DNA of 64,000 nucleotides, from contig OY751486.1 in NCBI GenBank assembly GCA_963565915.1, positions 1,984,001-2,048,000 of the forward strand. Direction: 5' to 3'. Source of the DNA: Entoloma clypeatum. Its lineage: Eukaryota; Basidiomycota; Agaricomycetes; Agaricales; Entolomataceae. Below, one piece after another: positions 54,706-64,000 of this stretch. A program made the position numbers and the translations under genes. The notes under the pieces were generated by a model, which was not told where the DNA came from, searched no databases, and was given only the letters and a program-made list of their open reading frames with translations. The stretch's first letter is position 1. Each line of letters starts with the position of its first letter.

Positions 54706-57700
54706 ATGGCGACGAGTGTTAGCAGCCCAGGGCTACAAGAGGCGACGAAGAAGTCGACGACGGCATGGCGAGAACATCTAGAGGAACTGTTCCATGAAGC
54801 GAAAGATCGATTCCCTGATGTTGTTTGGGAGGTGGAGGAGGAGGGTAAAGGGAAGGGGGAGGAGGTCTGGGGCCACAAAGGTACCGTCCTCTCTCTTGAC
54901 AACAAAAAAATTGCTGAGGATCCCCAGCGATCGTCTACGCCCGCGCACCGCCCAGCTTCCAGTCTCGCTACTTTTTTTCCCGACAACACTCGTCCTCGCC
55001 GACTGGAACCCTGCCCACGACGTCCGCCCTGTCCCTCGACATCGCCCACTCCATCTCCCGCACCCCGTCTCCGTTTCCCTCCTCCACCTCCCCGGGTCCC
55101 TCCACCACCCTCGTCGCCGCCGCCGCCGCCGCCACCCTCCTGCGCCTCAGCACGTCCATCACCCCTGCCCTCTTCTCCAACGAGCTCGAGTACCTCTATA
55201 CCGGCCAGGGCTTCGGTGAGGCGTTCGAGTTCCTCTTCGACACGCCCCAGCCAGACGCCGACGCTGAGGAGCTTCGCATCGACAAGCTGCGCAAGGACCT
55301 TGTCTTCATGTGGCGCTCCCGCCTCTACTCGGACGTCCGCATAGCCCTCACCGGCGCCTTTTCCACGTCTCACGAGAATACCACCGCCATCTTCTCGTCA
55401 CACCGCTTCATCCTCGTCTCTCGCTCCCCTTACTTCCACGACGCCCTCCTCGCGTGGCCTACCCCCGCCGCCGACCCCGCCACCCTCACCCTCCCCTCCC
55501 CGCCCTTCACGCCCGCCAGCCTCCACTTCACCCTCGGCTTCATCTACACCGGCACCCTTGTCTTCTCCCACCGCTCCTATGACCTCACCACCGCCTTCCA
55601 GATCCTCCGTTCTGCTCTCTACCTCTCCCTCCCCTCCCTCCACGACGAGATCCAGGCCCGCATCGTCCAGGAGATGCTTCACGGCCTCTTCCATGCCTTC
55701 CTTCCCTTCCCCGAGTACGAGCGCCTCACCGCCGGCGCATGGGGCACAGGGGGCTGCAGATGTCGCCAGTGCGCTCGCCGCATCCCCCGCGTCCTCGAAT
55801 TCTCCATCGCAGACGACGTCAAGAACCCCATTCTCGAACGTGGCGCACGCCGCGCCCTCGTTGGCCTCTTTGGTGAAGGCTGGTGCACCTCCGAGTTTGC
55901 TGCCCTCCACGTCCGCCTCCGCGAAGGCATCGTCCGTGGACTTGGCAAGCGCACCACCCCTCCCAACGGCTTCCCCCTCCTCTTTGCTGCAGAGCATGCC
56001 TTGGGCCGTCTCGCCGCCGTCATCGATGCTTGGGCAGCAGAGGTCAAGGAGATGGTGCTGACAGCACGCAAAACCGTCGACGAACTCGTCTGCAACCAGA
56101 GCGAGGCTTGCTTCTCCACACGGGAATGGAATGAAATCATGGAGCGCGACGGCGTCGCTTTCGAGGATGCAGAGCGTGTCGAATGGATCATGGCGTCCGT
56201 CCCTCGCGGCGTTACCGAACGTAATGCCCCTGCTGTGTACCAGGTCCGTCCCCATGTCCTCTATCTCGCTTTAAATCTCACCATATATTGTAGACCCTGG
56301 TATCGTCCATCTTGCTTCGTCCCCACCCCACCGAAGTACATGCACCGATGCTTTCCCCCACTTCTCATATCCGTGTCCAAGTCGAACAAGCACGCATGGA
56401 CCTCCTCAAGTGGATCGCAAAACGCTGGCTCAACATCCGCCAAGAAGGCGGCTTTGATGACCTCGATGGTTGGGCTCTCAAGGAAATCAGTGACAGTATG
56501 TCTTTTTCAACCTGCTCATCTCATTGACATCTCAGTTTTCACCCTCAGATATTGAAGTGCCCGTCGAGGATCTCATCCGTCCAATTTCCCACGTGAATCA
56601 CCACCTCAAGCCACCTCGCCCAAGCACCCTCCACCGTGCCAAAGAAACAGAGAGCACCAACGACACCATCAGTATGCATTCGTCCATGCGTGTCAGCGTC
56701 CTCAACCGCAATCTCACAACCCCCATCAACACCGCAACCCGAGGGATGACCACTACCATGGGCCCCCGCCGCGCCTCGCCGTCCTCCACAATCGCCTCCT
56801 CAAGCGCGAGTTCGTACAAGTCCCTCCCGCGCACAAGCACGTCGTCATCGACTCCTCCCAAGTCCCAGGCACCCTCCCGGACAGAAGTGCAGGACGAGGA
56901 CCGCGAGAAACCCAGCCCAAGCCCAGAGGGAGACGATGCAAGCACCTACAGCTATGGCTTCAGCAAGGACAACTCACGTCCTGACTCCAAGCTTACCCCT
57001 GCTCACTCCTCCATTGGCTTACCCCCAGCATATTCGCCGCCCATGCGCTCAGCGTCCCCAACGCCCCAGTCTTCCATCGCTGAACCACTACACCCACATG
57101 ATGACGACAGCGCGTCAGAGTATACAGACCCTCCCCAAAGTGACGAAGGAGATATAACGTACAGCGATGCCGCTGACGATACACGGAGCCTCCACTCTGT
57201 CGCATCGGTAACTCGTCCCGCCTCTACCACCACCACGACGTCCACAGGACAATCTAAAAAGGTTGTCATCCGCAAAGTCACTCCGAACAGCACCGCTATG
57301 CGTCGGGCTGCTGCCGCTGGTGCAGCCGGGGCTGCAAGCATCGCTCCAACCCTCCGCCCCAGCACGTCAAACGCCTCCATCCGCTCCACCACCTCTTCTG
57401 TCCGCTCGCACGCCTCTGTCTCTACCATCCGTAAGAGCAGCGCCGGCTCTTCTTCCGCTGCTTCCACTGGGGGTCGTGCTGGTGCCAGGCCAAGCACCGC
57501 CACTGGCGCAGGTGCAAGAGGAACCTCCACACTGTCCATGGTCTCCAACGCGTCCGTCTCCACCACTACCACAAGCGACGACGGCACCGGCACATTCCAC
57601 ACTGCCAACTCCTCCACCGCCTCCGTCTCAGGTGCAGGACCAGCCCGCACAAGGCGGACATCGGCCGGATCCGCCCTCAGTGTACGCGGAGGCAGCGGGG

Positions 57701-58911
57701 CGAATCTTAGTGTCGGTGCTCCACGAGTGCGCAAGACGTCCACGGGGTCCGCCAAAAGCAACATCAGCGGTATTACTAATGGTGGTGGTGGGGCTGCGGC
57801 GCCTAAACGCCGGCCGGCTGTTCCTCCTCTAGACACGGGCAGGGTTCTCGGTGTTGGAGGGGTCAAGCCACGCTTGTCAACAACGTCTATCCGGTCAAAC
57901 GCGACGGCTTCAGGAAAGATAGGAACAGCTGGGAGTGGGCCGAAGAGGGTCGTGTCGTCGACTGGCAAGGGCAAAGAGGACGTGGTGGTGAAGCAGAAGG
58001 AGGAAAAGGTTCCGGTACAAAAGGTCCTGTTGGAAGAGGCAGCTGTCGAAGAGGAAGAAGGTGACGGAGGATCCAATGCAAACACGGACGACGTAGAAAT
58101 GTCCCCGCCTCCGCCACCAGCTCCCTTAAAAATCAAAAGAGGCGTATCAGGACCCGAACACAGGAAGAGCGGAAGCACCACCTCTACCGCAAGCAACGCA
58201 ACTTTGAAACGGAGGGGATCCGCCGACACTATTACCACCCGAGCCAGCAGCAGGGCCGCAAGCTCCAACGCCAACACCACCTCCAGCGACCCAGCCAAAC
58301 GGCCATCCACCAACGTCAGCAAGGAGCTCCCCCAGCCGCCTACACTCAATCTCAACCTCGTTCCCCGCGGGGCCACCCTGGAGATCGGAATCCCCTGCAT
58401 CATCTCCTCCAAACGCAAACGGTTCAAGGCCTACGCGCGCTACATCGGTGAAGTCGAAGGGGAAGAAGGCCCCTGGGTCGGCATCGAAGTGCCCATCAGC
58501 GACAGCTGGGGCAGCAGCAGCGGGTACCACAGCGGCCTCAGCCTCGACCGCGACGACGGGGAGCGGCAATGGCACGATGGCACGTGGGGCGGGGTCCGGT
58601 ACTTTGAGATCAGGGGCAGCGGGAACGAGAGCGAGTGGGAGTATGGTGATGATTCGCGGGCTACGCGGAGGCAGCGGTTAGACTGGATTGGGGGGTCAAC
58701 GAGCTCCTCTGGGCCAGGGGGCAGCACCTTTGGGCGAGGGAAAGGGTTCTTGAAGAGGGAAGGGGAGCAGTTGGGTATTGATGGTGCGTCGAAGAGGTTC
58801 AGGAGTGTCAGTCCTGCGGTGTCGGATGCATCGGGCTTGGAATCGAGGGGGCTGTTTGTACGGCCTCAGCAGGTATTGTACGTCGTCGATGCCGTTGGCT
58901 CGGGTTTGTGA
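54706..58911 (+). CDS. BTB/POZ and CAP-Gly domain protein
   Basis: The clearest host gene. Exons 54706-54880, 54928-56243, 56294-56495, 56549-58911; introns of 47, 50 and 53 nt with GT...AG, giving 1,351 residues without a stop. N-terminus MATSVSSPGLQEATKKSTTA; first BTB-like piece HKAIVYARAPPSFQSRYFF (about 57-75) split by low-complexity sequence. The main BTB fold is about 188-300 (LYSDVRIAL, HRFILVSRSPYFHDALL, LHFTLGFIYTGTL). About 590-1150 is Ser/Thr/Pro-rich and disordered. The CAP-Gly domain is about 1177-1255 (RYIGEVEGEEGPWVGIEV...WGGVRYFEI), in which the usual GKNDG groove motif reads WHDGTW. BTB domains recruit cullin-3 or self-associate, and CAP-Gly binds microtubule or EB1 C-terminal tails, so a microtubule-linked adaptor is plausible. 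Codons are strongly C-ending, unlike the transposon flanks. An upstream in-frame extension to 54,631 lacks a better ATG. Confidence 0.88.
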
Positions 58912-59990
58912 GTGAATCTTTCTCGCTTTGCTTTATGTGTTCTTTTTCTTTTGGGCTCGTACTACTTACTCATTGGGCTCTTTTCAACTTTCATCATTCG
59001 TCACAATTATATTACAAACACAGCACTCTCATTAGTTAAAAAATTCGGATATCCTACCTCATAATCACACTCCTTTCTAGTCTTGGCTCCAGACATTCAC
59101 CGGACTTTGAGCCAAATCACCCTCAGTAAATATGTCGTGATTATGGGAAATAACCATGAAACATTGTCCGAAAAGTGTCGAAATCACCCCGAGCCACTAT
59201 TTCGTCAATAGTAGCAAAGTAGTATCTGTTAGGCTATTTATATATGCAGCAGCTGCCCATGCGCGATTCATGCTTATGGAACAATCAATTTAAAAATCAT
59301 AACTTAATTGAAAGAGTCAGTCATCGCAAAATGCGACAGAAGGTTTTATACCCCATACATACCAAAAACAATCATCAACAACAATTACCGGGATTGCCAG
59401 ATCTACCAGGATGGTGGCGGGCCGACAACCTATACCTGCGTAAACATTCACATCTCCTTCCTGACCTACCAATACCAGCCTGGCTGATTTCGCCAACCTG
59501 GGTACCTGTCAACAATTTGGGAAACGGTTGCAAATCGTTACCAGGTGTTCTGGGATTGTAACATTGGTTACATCATGGTATGGCAAAACAGCCTGTTATT
59601 TGCTGGTATTGAGTTATATACTTGCCCACAGATTTTCAGTCATATAGCAGGATTGCTGTCTTAGGTTTCCAATTTTGAGCAATGAAGAGACAACAATAAA
59701 ATTAATTTTGATGTAAGAGAATGTGGCTAATGATACAACATTAATGTTAAGCTTATCACATGAGCAAGAATTGAGCAAGGAGTTGAGCAAGAGCATAATG
59801 AGAGTGAAAGCTGTCAGTAACGAGCGAGGGGTCCATGACAGAGCACCGAAAGAGAGTAATACATGCAGCCGCAGCAGAGAGACCAGAACGTGAACAGAAA
59901 TGGGAACCCCATCCAGAAATCATGCTTGGCAAATTAGGGCGATGATCAGTGGAAGGCTGGAAGTGTCAACTTTGTAGGAATAATAACCCA
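58912..59990. other. No gene recognised
   Basis: About 1.1 kb downstream of the BTB gene, holding its 3' untranslated region and then AT-rich sequence. A 105-codon frame (59,244-59,561) with Pro/Leu-rich text has no recognisable domain. Confidence 0.5.
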
Positions 59991-59993
59991 CCT

Positions 59994-60188
59994 TCACAAC
60001 CACTTGTTGCTCTTCTTCCTCTTCTTCTTTGGTGGTGGTTTGGCCGCAGTTTTGTTGACGACTTCATCCAGGAGTTCGTCAGCAGGAGGTTCGGCTGCAG
60101 GCGCAATTGTCTTCTTTGCTGGTGGTTTGGCCACATTTTTGTTGGTGGGGAGTTTGTCGATGATAGGTTCAGCTGTGGGCATGGGCAT
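59994..60188 (-). pseudogene. Lys/Pro-rich C-terminal exon, probably of the Crypton-like gene
   Basis: 64 codons ending AAKPPPKKKRKKSNKWL and a stop, with a strong nuclear localisation-like PPKKKRKK. It lies on the same strand, downstream of the recombinase remnant whose last exon ends at a donor GTACGT at about 60,675. An LTR scrap and simple repeats lie between them. Assignment is by position only. Confidence 0.35.
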
Positions 60189-60211
60189 CTTGTGTGATGC
60201 TGGGAGACCAT

Positions 60212-60266
60212 GTGTTACAGACTCTACAGTATGTGGACCCCATCATCTCTTTTACTTATAACTCTC
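60212..60266 (+). repeat. Fragment of a gypsy A-type LTR, CpG-depleted
   Basis: TGTTACAGACTCTACAGTAT matches the first bases of the gypsy A LTR (TGTTACGGACTCTACGGTAT), and the following TGTGGACC matches GCGGAC. All three noticed changes in the first 25 bases are CpG to CpA or TpG. Homology fades after about 55 bp. Confidence 0.7.
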
Positions 60267-60640
60267 ATTTTACCAACCTCTGGCACGGTGGGAAAGGAGT
60301 CAGGTGTGAGCGCCAGGCCTGATCGCTGGTTCGATTGCCAAGGGCGATCCTTTGTTTGGCAGGGCCCTCTCGGCAGTCCCGAAAAGGGAAGCGGTTGCCA
60401 ACATGCATGTCAACCGATTGATTTGATCGATTCTTGGGGAGAAAAGGGGGGGGGGGGAAAATGGGCCCCATTTCACTGCCTCGTTGCGTCCCCCCCTTCG
60501 TCTCTCTCTCCCCTTCTCATCTCTCTCTCTCTCTCTCCCCTTCGTCTCTCTCACATGCACGCACACACTCACTCTTGCACTTTTACCAGTGGGGGGAGGT
60601 GGCACTTTTGGGAGGAAGAGTTGGCATTGTGAGTGACTAG
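60267..60640. other. Simple-sequence stretch, no gene
   Basis: Contains a G10 run near 60,448 and a (CT)n-rich pyrimidine tract at about 60,505-60,550 on the plus strand. No credible ORF. Confidence 0.7.
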
Positions 60641-60643
60641 ATA

Positions 60644-62345
60644 CTAGGAAACCAGGGGCGGAGGAGGTACGTACCGCACATATTTGATTGCGATGATCTC
60701 ACGCTGACCTCGTTTTGCAGCCATGAACTCCCTCATGTCGCCCATGTACCACTCAATCGGCCAGTCCTTCAATGGCTTTGCGAGCCCTCGACCAGGATCC
60801 CTGTTTCCCCACTGCTCCACCACATCCTTCGATGTGTTCTCGCCGCCCTTGAGGTTGGGGATGAGCACCCCCGGGATTGGTGGTGTCCGGCGATTTTTGC
60901 GGTGGGCCAATTTCATCCAAACCTTGAGAGGTTCCGACCCTTCCCTGCTGGACTGACCACCCTCCTGTTCAGCAGCCTCCGACCTGCTGGAGTCCACGCT
61001 GTGAGCCCGGCGCTGGCTGCAAACTTCTTGAGCAGTCTCAGGAACTGCTCGTGCTTCATGGGCTCTGTTGGGTTGATGATCCCATTTGCCTTGATCAACG
61101 GGAACAGGTAATCTTCCAGCTGGAGCGGCCTCCCGATCTGAGCCTCATAGAATGCAAGCCAGCGCAGCATGTGCATATAGGCATCCATTTCGCAGTGGTT
61201 TGGCTGCTCATAGATGTTGTATGTGTAGTCTTTTTTTTTTTTCAACAGTTGATTTGTTCAAGTCATGAGCACCTTGTAGGCGACCGTCAAAATTGCAAGA
61301 AAAAGCGCACATACCCGTTCGATCAGTGTTGTACCTCTGCGCATGCTGCCACCCCTTTCGTACCCTCAGCGTGAGCTTGAAGAATTCCCGGTTGTTGGGT
61401 GCTGGGGACTTGCAGCCGTGCTCCACATCCTTCAGCTGCAGGTTTGTTGTCTCGTGGCACCTGCAATCAACAGGCGGTGGTAAGTGATCCTTTCTTGGCT
61501 GTGAAAACGGTTACTGACCTGGTCCATGTCATGAACGTCAGGCTCAAGAATGCGTGCATGAAGCCATGCTTCACCATGTCCTTCAGGTCCTCGGCGCCTG
61601 CTGGCTCCTTTCTCAATCGGTGGCTGTTGGCCAGAGCTGGGTTCAGCTTCTTATTTGGCTTCTCCAGGTGGTTGTTGGGGCATATGGACTCTGACCAGCT
61701 CATCAGTTTTTGCAGCTCTTCAATTTTCATCGCCGGCACGTGGTGCTGATCCGCGGCGGCGCCCTCCTTCCTCAGCTTCACCTTCACAGCCTTCACGATG
61801 TCCTTGACACTCTGAGCACGTGCAGGACATCCGCCCACCACTCCCGTCTCTTCGTTGAACTGGTACGAACCGGAGTACCTCGTGCCGGACCTGTCCCAAA
61901 TTCAGCTGCCAACTCCTCAATGTAGTAGAGTTACCACTACGACTCACATTCTATCCCAGTAGCGGCAGAAGGCTGCCCTTACACCCTCTGCATAGCTGTC
62001 CTTACAATTTCCATGGAAGCATTTTTGCATGATGTACGACTCGAGCGCAAAGACCGAGTGCCGGTTCGGCGTGCTGAATGCTGTCGCCAGCTCCTCAGTG
62101 ACTATATCCTGGTCGCACACGACAACCCCCCCCTCTCTCCGCTCCTCAATGACCTCATCCAGAAATTGCTTTGCTTGGTTGACGTGGTACCTGTAACCTT
62201 CGTCGGTATTCTTCACGTTGACATATGCCTTGATCGCATTTGATTTCAGACGCTGCAGGGTCTCGAGGCTCTTCGCAGACCCCACCGTCTTCTTCTTCAT
62301 TGCAGGCTTGGTTGCAGATGTCTTGGGTGTCCTTGTGGCAGCCAT
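60644..62345 (-). pseudogene. Crypton-like tyrosine recombinase gene, catalytic part lost
   Basis: Minus strand from ATG 62,345 (MAATRTPKTSATKPAMKK). Introns read by frame: 61,947-61,891 (57 nt), one ending before CHETTNLQLKDVEHG at about 61,462, and one after QRYNTDRTG (about 61,315 to 61,232) with an A-rich acceptor. Recognisable blocks: ALESYIMQKCFHGNCKDSYA, RYSGSYQFNEETGVVGGCP, LMSWSESICPNNHLEK, HGFMHAFLSLTFMTWTR, CEMDAYMHMLRWLAFYEAQI and DYLFPLIKANGIINPTEPM. Agaric Crypton-type proteins have this order and then a THCFRRGG-like catalytic box. Here the text after KKFAASAGL does not contain it, and only a family-like tail (LKDWPIEWYMGDMREF) remains. The family call is from memory. Confidence 0.5.
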
Positions 62346-62545
62346 GGTGGGGTGGTTGACGTGGCAATGTTGATATGTCTCAGAGGTATTCCACCTCGTC
62401 AGAAAATCAACCTCCGATATGAAAAATATCAAATCTGTTGACTGTCTTGTAGTATGTGTGAATAGATACAATAGATATATACAATACAAGAGACTTTTTC
62501 GCAACAGACAGTGAGAAGACACTACTATACTAATTTGGAAAACTG

Positions 62546-64000
62546 TTAGGTCAAATTGACAAACCCCAAGAACCTCAAGCCACAGCTTTCAGCTGCAATG
62601 CGCGCATGTTCCTCTTCATCCAAGCCATCCTGTCTACTATCTGCTGCTTCTGGGCTACAATCCTTGCTCAGATCGATAAATCCACAAAAAATCGATCCAC
62701 AGCGCTCGACATTGATGCACGCAGCTCTCTCCTCATCCAACTCACATGTCCGTGGGCCCCCACCCTGGCCAGAGCTGGAGCGGCGGGTGGTCCTGACATG
62801 TCATGGATGGGCTGTGCAGAGTGCATGGGGCCAAAGATCTGTTGACAGGTGGTCAGTCTGATTGAATGGGTGATACACAGCATGTTTTTTTTTACCGGTT
62901 TGACATGGGGAGCATTGAGTCTCTGGCCAAACGACTCGACGAGTTGTGGGAGGACGTGCTTGAGAATGGTCCTCGGCGCCCAGACCAACATTGAGGCCCT
63001 GTGTGGCAAAGGATCCAGATGTGGGATGATTGCACGTAGCCCACAGATGGTCGCGGCCACAAGAGAGTGGGTTCCGATCTCGAACATGTAGCCTGGCACA
63101 ACAGGCCCTCGTGAAGGTGCACCGGGACCAAGGGATTTCTTCTTGATCCAGAGTATGTTGTCGTGGGTGAAGTCTGGGCTCGCGCTGTTCAAAACATGAG
63201 CTGCGAGTGTGGCATTGACATTCGTGGGCTGGTTGGGGTGGATTGTCAGAATGAGGAACAAAAATGCGAGGCGCAAAAAAGACCTATGTTGAGAAGGTAT
63301 CAGAAGCAAATGCCAACCCATACATTGTCCCAAAACTGTTTCAAGATTTCACCTGATGATCCCCATGAAAAATATTTCTCACACCAGTCTGCAAGCAATG
63401 GGAGGTCTGGCTTCAGTTTTCCCCACTGTGAGGCATCGACAGCATCAGACAACGTGGCAGGATAGAGAAACAGACACAGGACGTCGAGCAGAGGAAACAC
63501 AGGGGTGATGTTATATGCGGCGCGGGATTGCTTGACAAGAAGGACATGGTCTGGGTGGGTCCCATGCAAGCTGGACCCCAAGTCTCGCCCTCCATTCCCT
63601 AAGGAACTTGTCAAGATCGGGCTGTGCCATGGTGCACACGGCATGCTCAAGTTCCTCAGTGAGTGCTGTTCCATCGCTGAGCCTGTGTGCTGTCATGATC
63701 CCGCAGCCCCTCAGACCCATCTGTTTGCATTTTGGACGTAAGATTCAGATGAACAGGCACTTGATCCAAAGAGTGGACTAACCATATCATAGTCATTACC
63801 AGCTAGAAGACCGACCAGACACATCTGCGCCTGCATCAGCGACACAGCAGGGTCGCTGCGGATGGCTTCGGTGGTGAACATGGTGATGTTGTCATGGTCA
63901 TGTGCGATGGTGGGGCTGGAGGTTGCGATCTCAGATGAACGGGCCGTGGCGAGCGGAATGGAAAGGCCTACATTCATATAATGTGTGTCGCCCCAAAGAG
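62546..64000 (-). pseudogene. XPG-I/GEN1-like structure-specific nuclease, partial and probably broken
   Basis: FEN1-superfamily nuclease running in from the right edge. The right exon has DNITMFTTEAIRSDPAVSL and LVGLLAGNDYDM; an intron at 63,782-63,721 (62 nt, GTTAGT...ACAG) joins to GLRGCGIMTAHRLSDGTAL, the helix-hairpin-helix-like GxxGxG region of XPG-I, then LDKFLREWRARLGVQL. A shift is needed near 63,560-63,580 to reach SRAAYNITPVFPLLDVLCLF. Further exons: KKSLGPGAPSRGPVVPGYMFEI, LVWAPRTILKHVLPQLVESF (chromodomain-like region of GEN1 relatives), and a tail with two related segments DEERAACINVERCGSIFCGF and DEEEHARIAAESCGLRFLGF ending at 62,546. In the NDYD text the usual GGDYD Gly is Asn. 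The N-terminal XPG domain is outside the window. Confidence 0.6.

Noticed and set aside
54618..58575. Long minus-strand ORFs (251, 285 and 474 codons) across the BTB/CAP-Gly gene
   Set aside because: GC-rich third positions keep the antisense frames open. Only the plus strand shows domains and consistent introns.
60434..60640. Ser/Leu/His-rich ORFs in the (CT)n tract
   Set aside because: Translations of simple sequence; no support for a gene.

Overview
The window looks like repeat-rich, partly subtelomeric DNA from a mushroom-forming basidiomycete (Agaricomycetes). Evidence: KDZ-type transposases with CxC-like cysteine motifs and 45-65 nt spliceosomal introns, a Coprina-like Penelope retroelement beside telomeric repeats, chromodomain Ty3 elements, Tad/I-like LINEs, pogo and Tc1 transposons, and a BTB plus CAP-Gly host gene. 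I see one confidently intact host gene, the BTB/CAP-Gly gene at 54.7-58.9 kb. A degraded XPG/GEN1-like nuclease gene lies at the right edge. Nearly everything else is mobile DNA in various stages of decay.

Left contig (1-10,616). A KDZ element that has lost its catalytic core (1-4,870, transposase plus an acidic partner ORF) is followed by a Ty3 gag remnant that stops dead at a TTAGGGG repeat near 5,220. From there to 10,616 the DNA is a stack of four Penelope-like layers separated by short telomeric tracts. All four have their sense strand opposite to the G-rich telomere strand. One layer carries a 986-aa endonuclease-less reverse transcriptase with two introns that I could place exactly. 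The other layers carry a 63-nt hammerhead ribozyme (three identical copies). The last telomeric array runs into a 200-N gap, and its orientation says the chromosome end is at the gap, so the sequence to the right may belong elsewhere.

Middle (10,817-22,717). A LINE (ORF1 zinc knuckles; ORF2 endonuclease, RT, RNase H) is interrupted by a Tc1 element with an in-frame deletion. Next come a 327-bp satellite that itself hosts a TA-flanked MITE, an 830-bp palindrome, a LINE 3' tail, and a copia remnant.

Nest (22,718-53,754). A Ty3 element rich in the hexamer TCCGAC (gypsy B) was entered by a chromodomain Ty3 element (gypsy A), a solo LTR and an 8-bp-TSD MITE, and ends at a second KDZ element. A pogo pseudogene, a near-complete Tc1 element, an inverted second gypsy A copy (A') and a third Ty3 element (gypsy C) follow. 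A and A' share identical nonsense codons and a block of about 1.3 kb that looks identical by eye, while A' shows CpG to TpG/CpA decay elsewhere.

Right end (53,755-64,000). The BTB/CAP-Gly gene, a Crypton-like tyrosine-recombinase pseudogene, an LTR scrap, and the XPG/GEN1-like gene. All intron and boundary calls were made by reading frames and motifs by eye; no database search was run.
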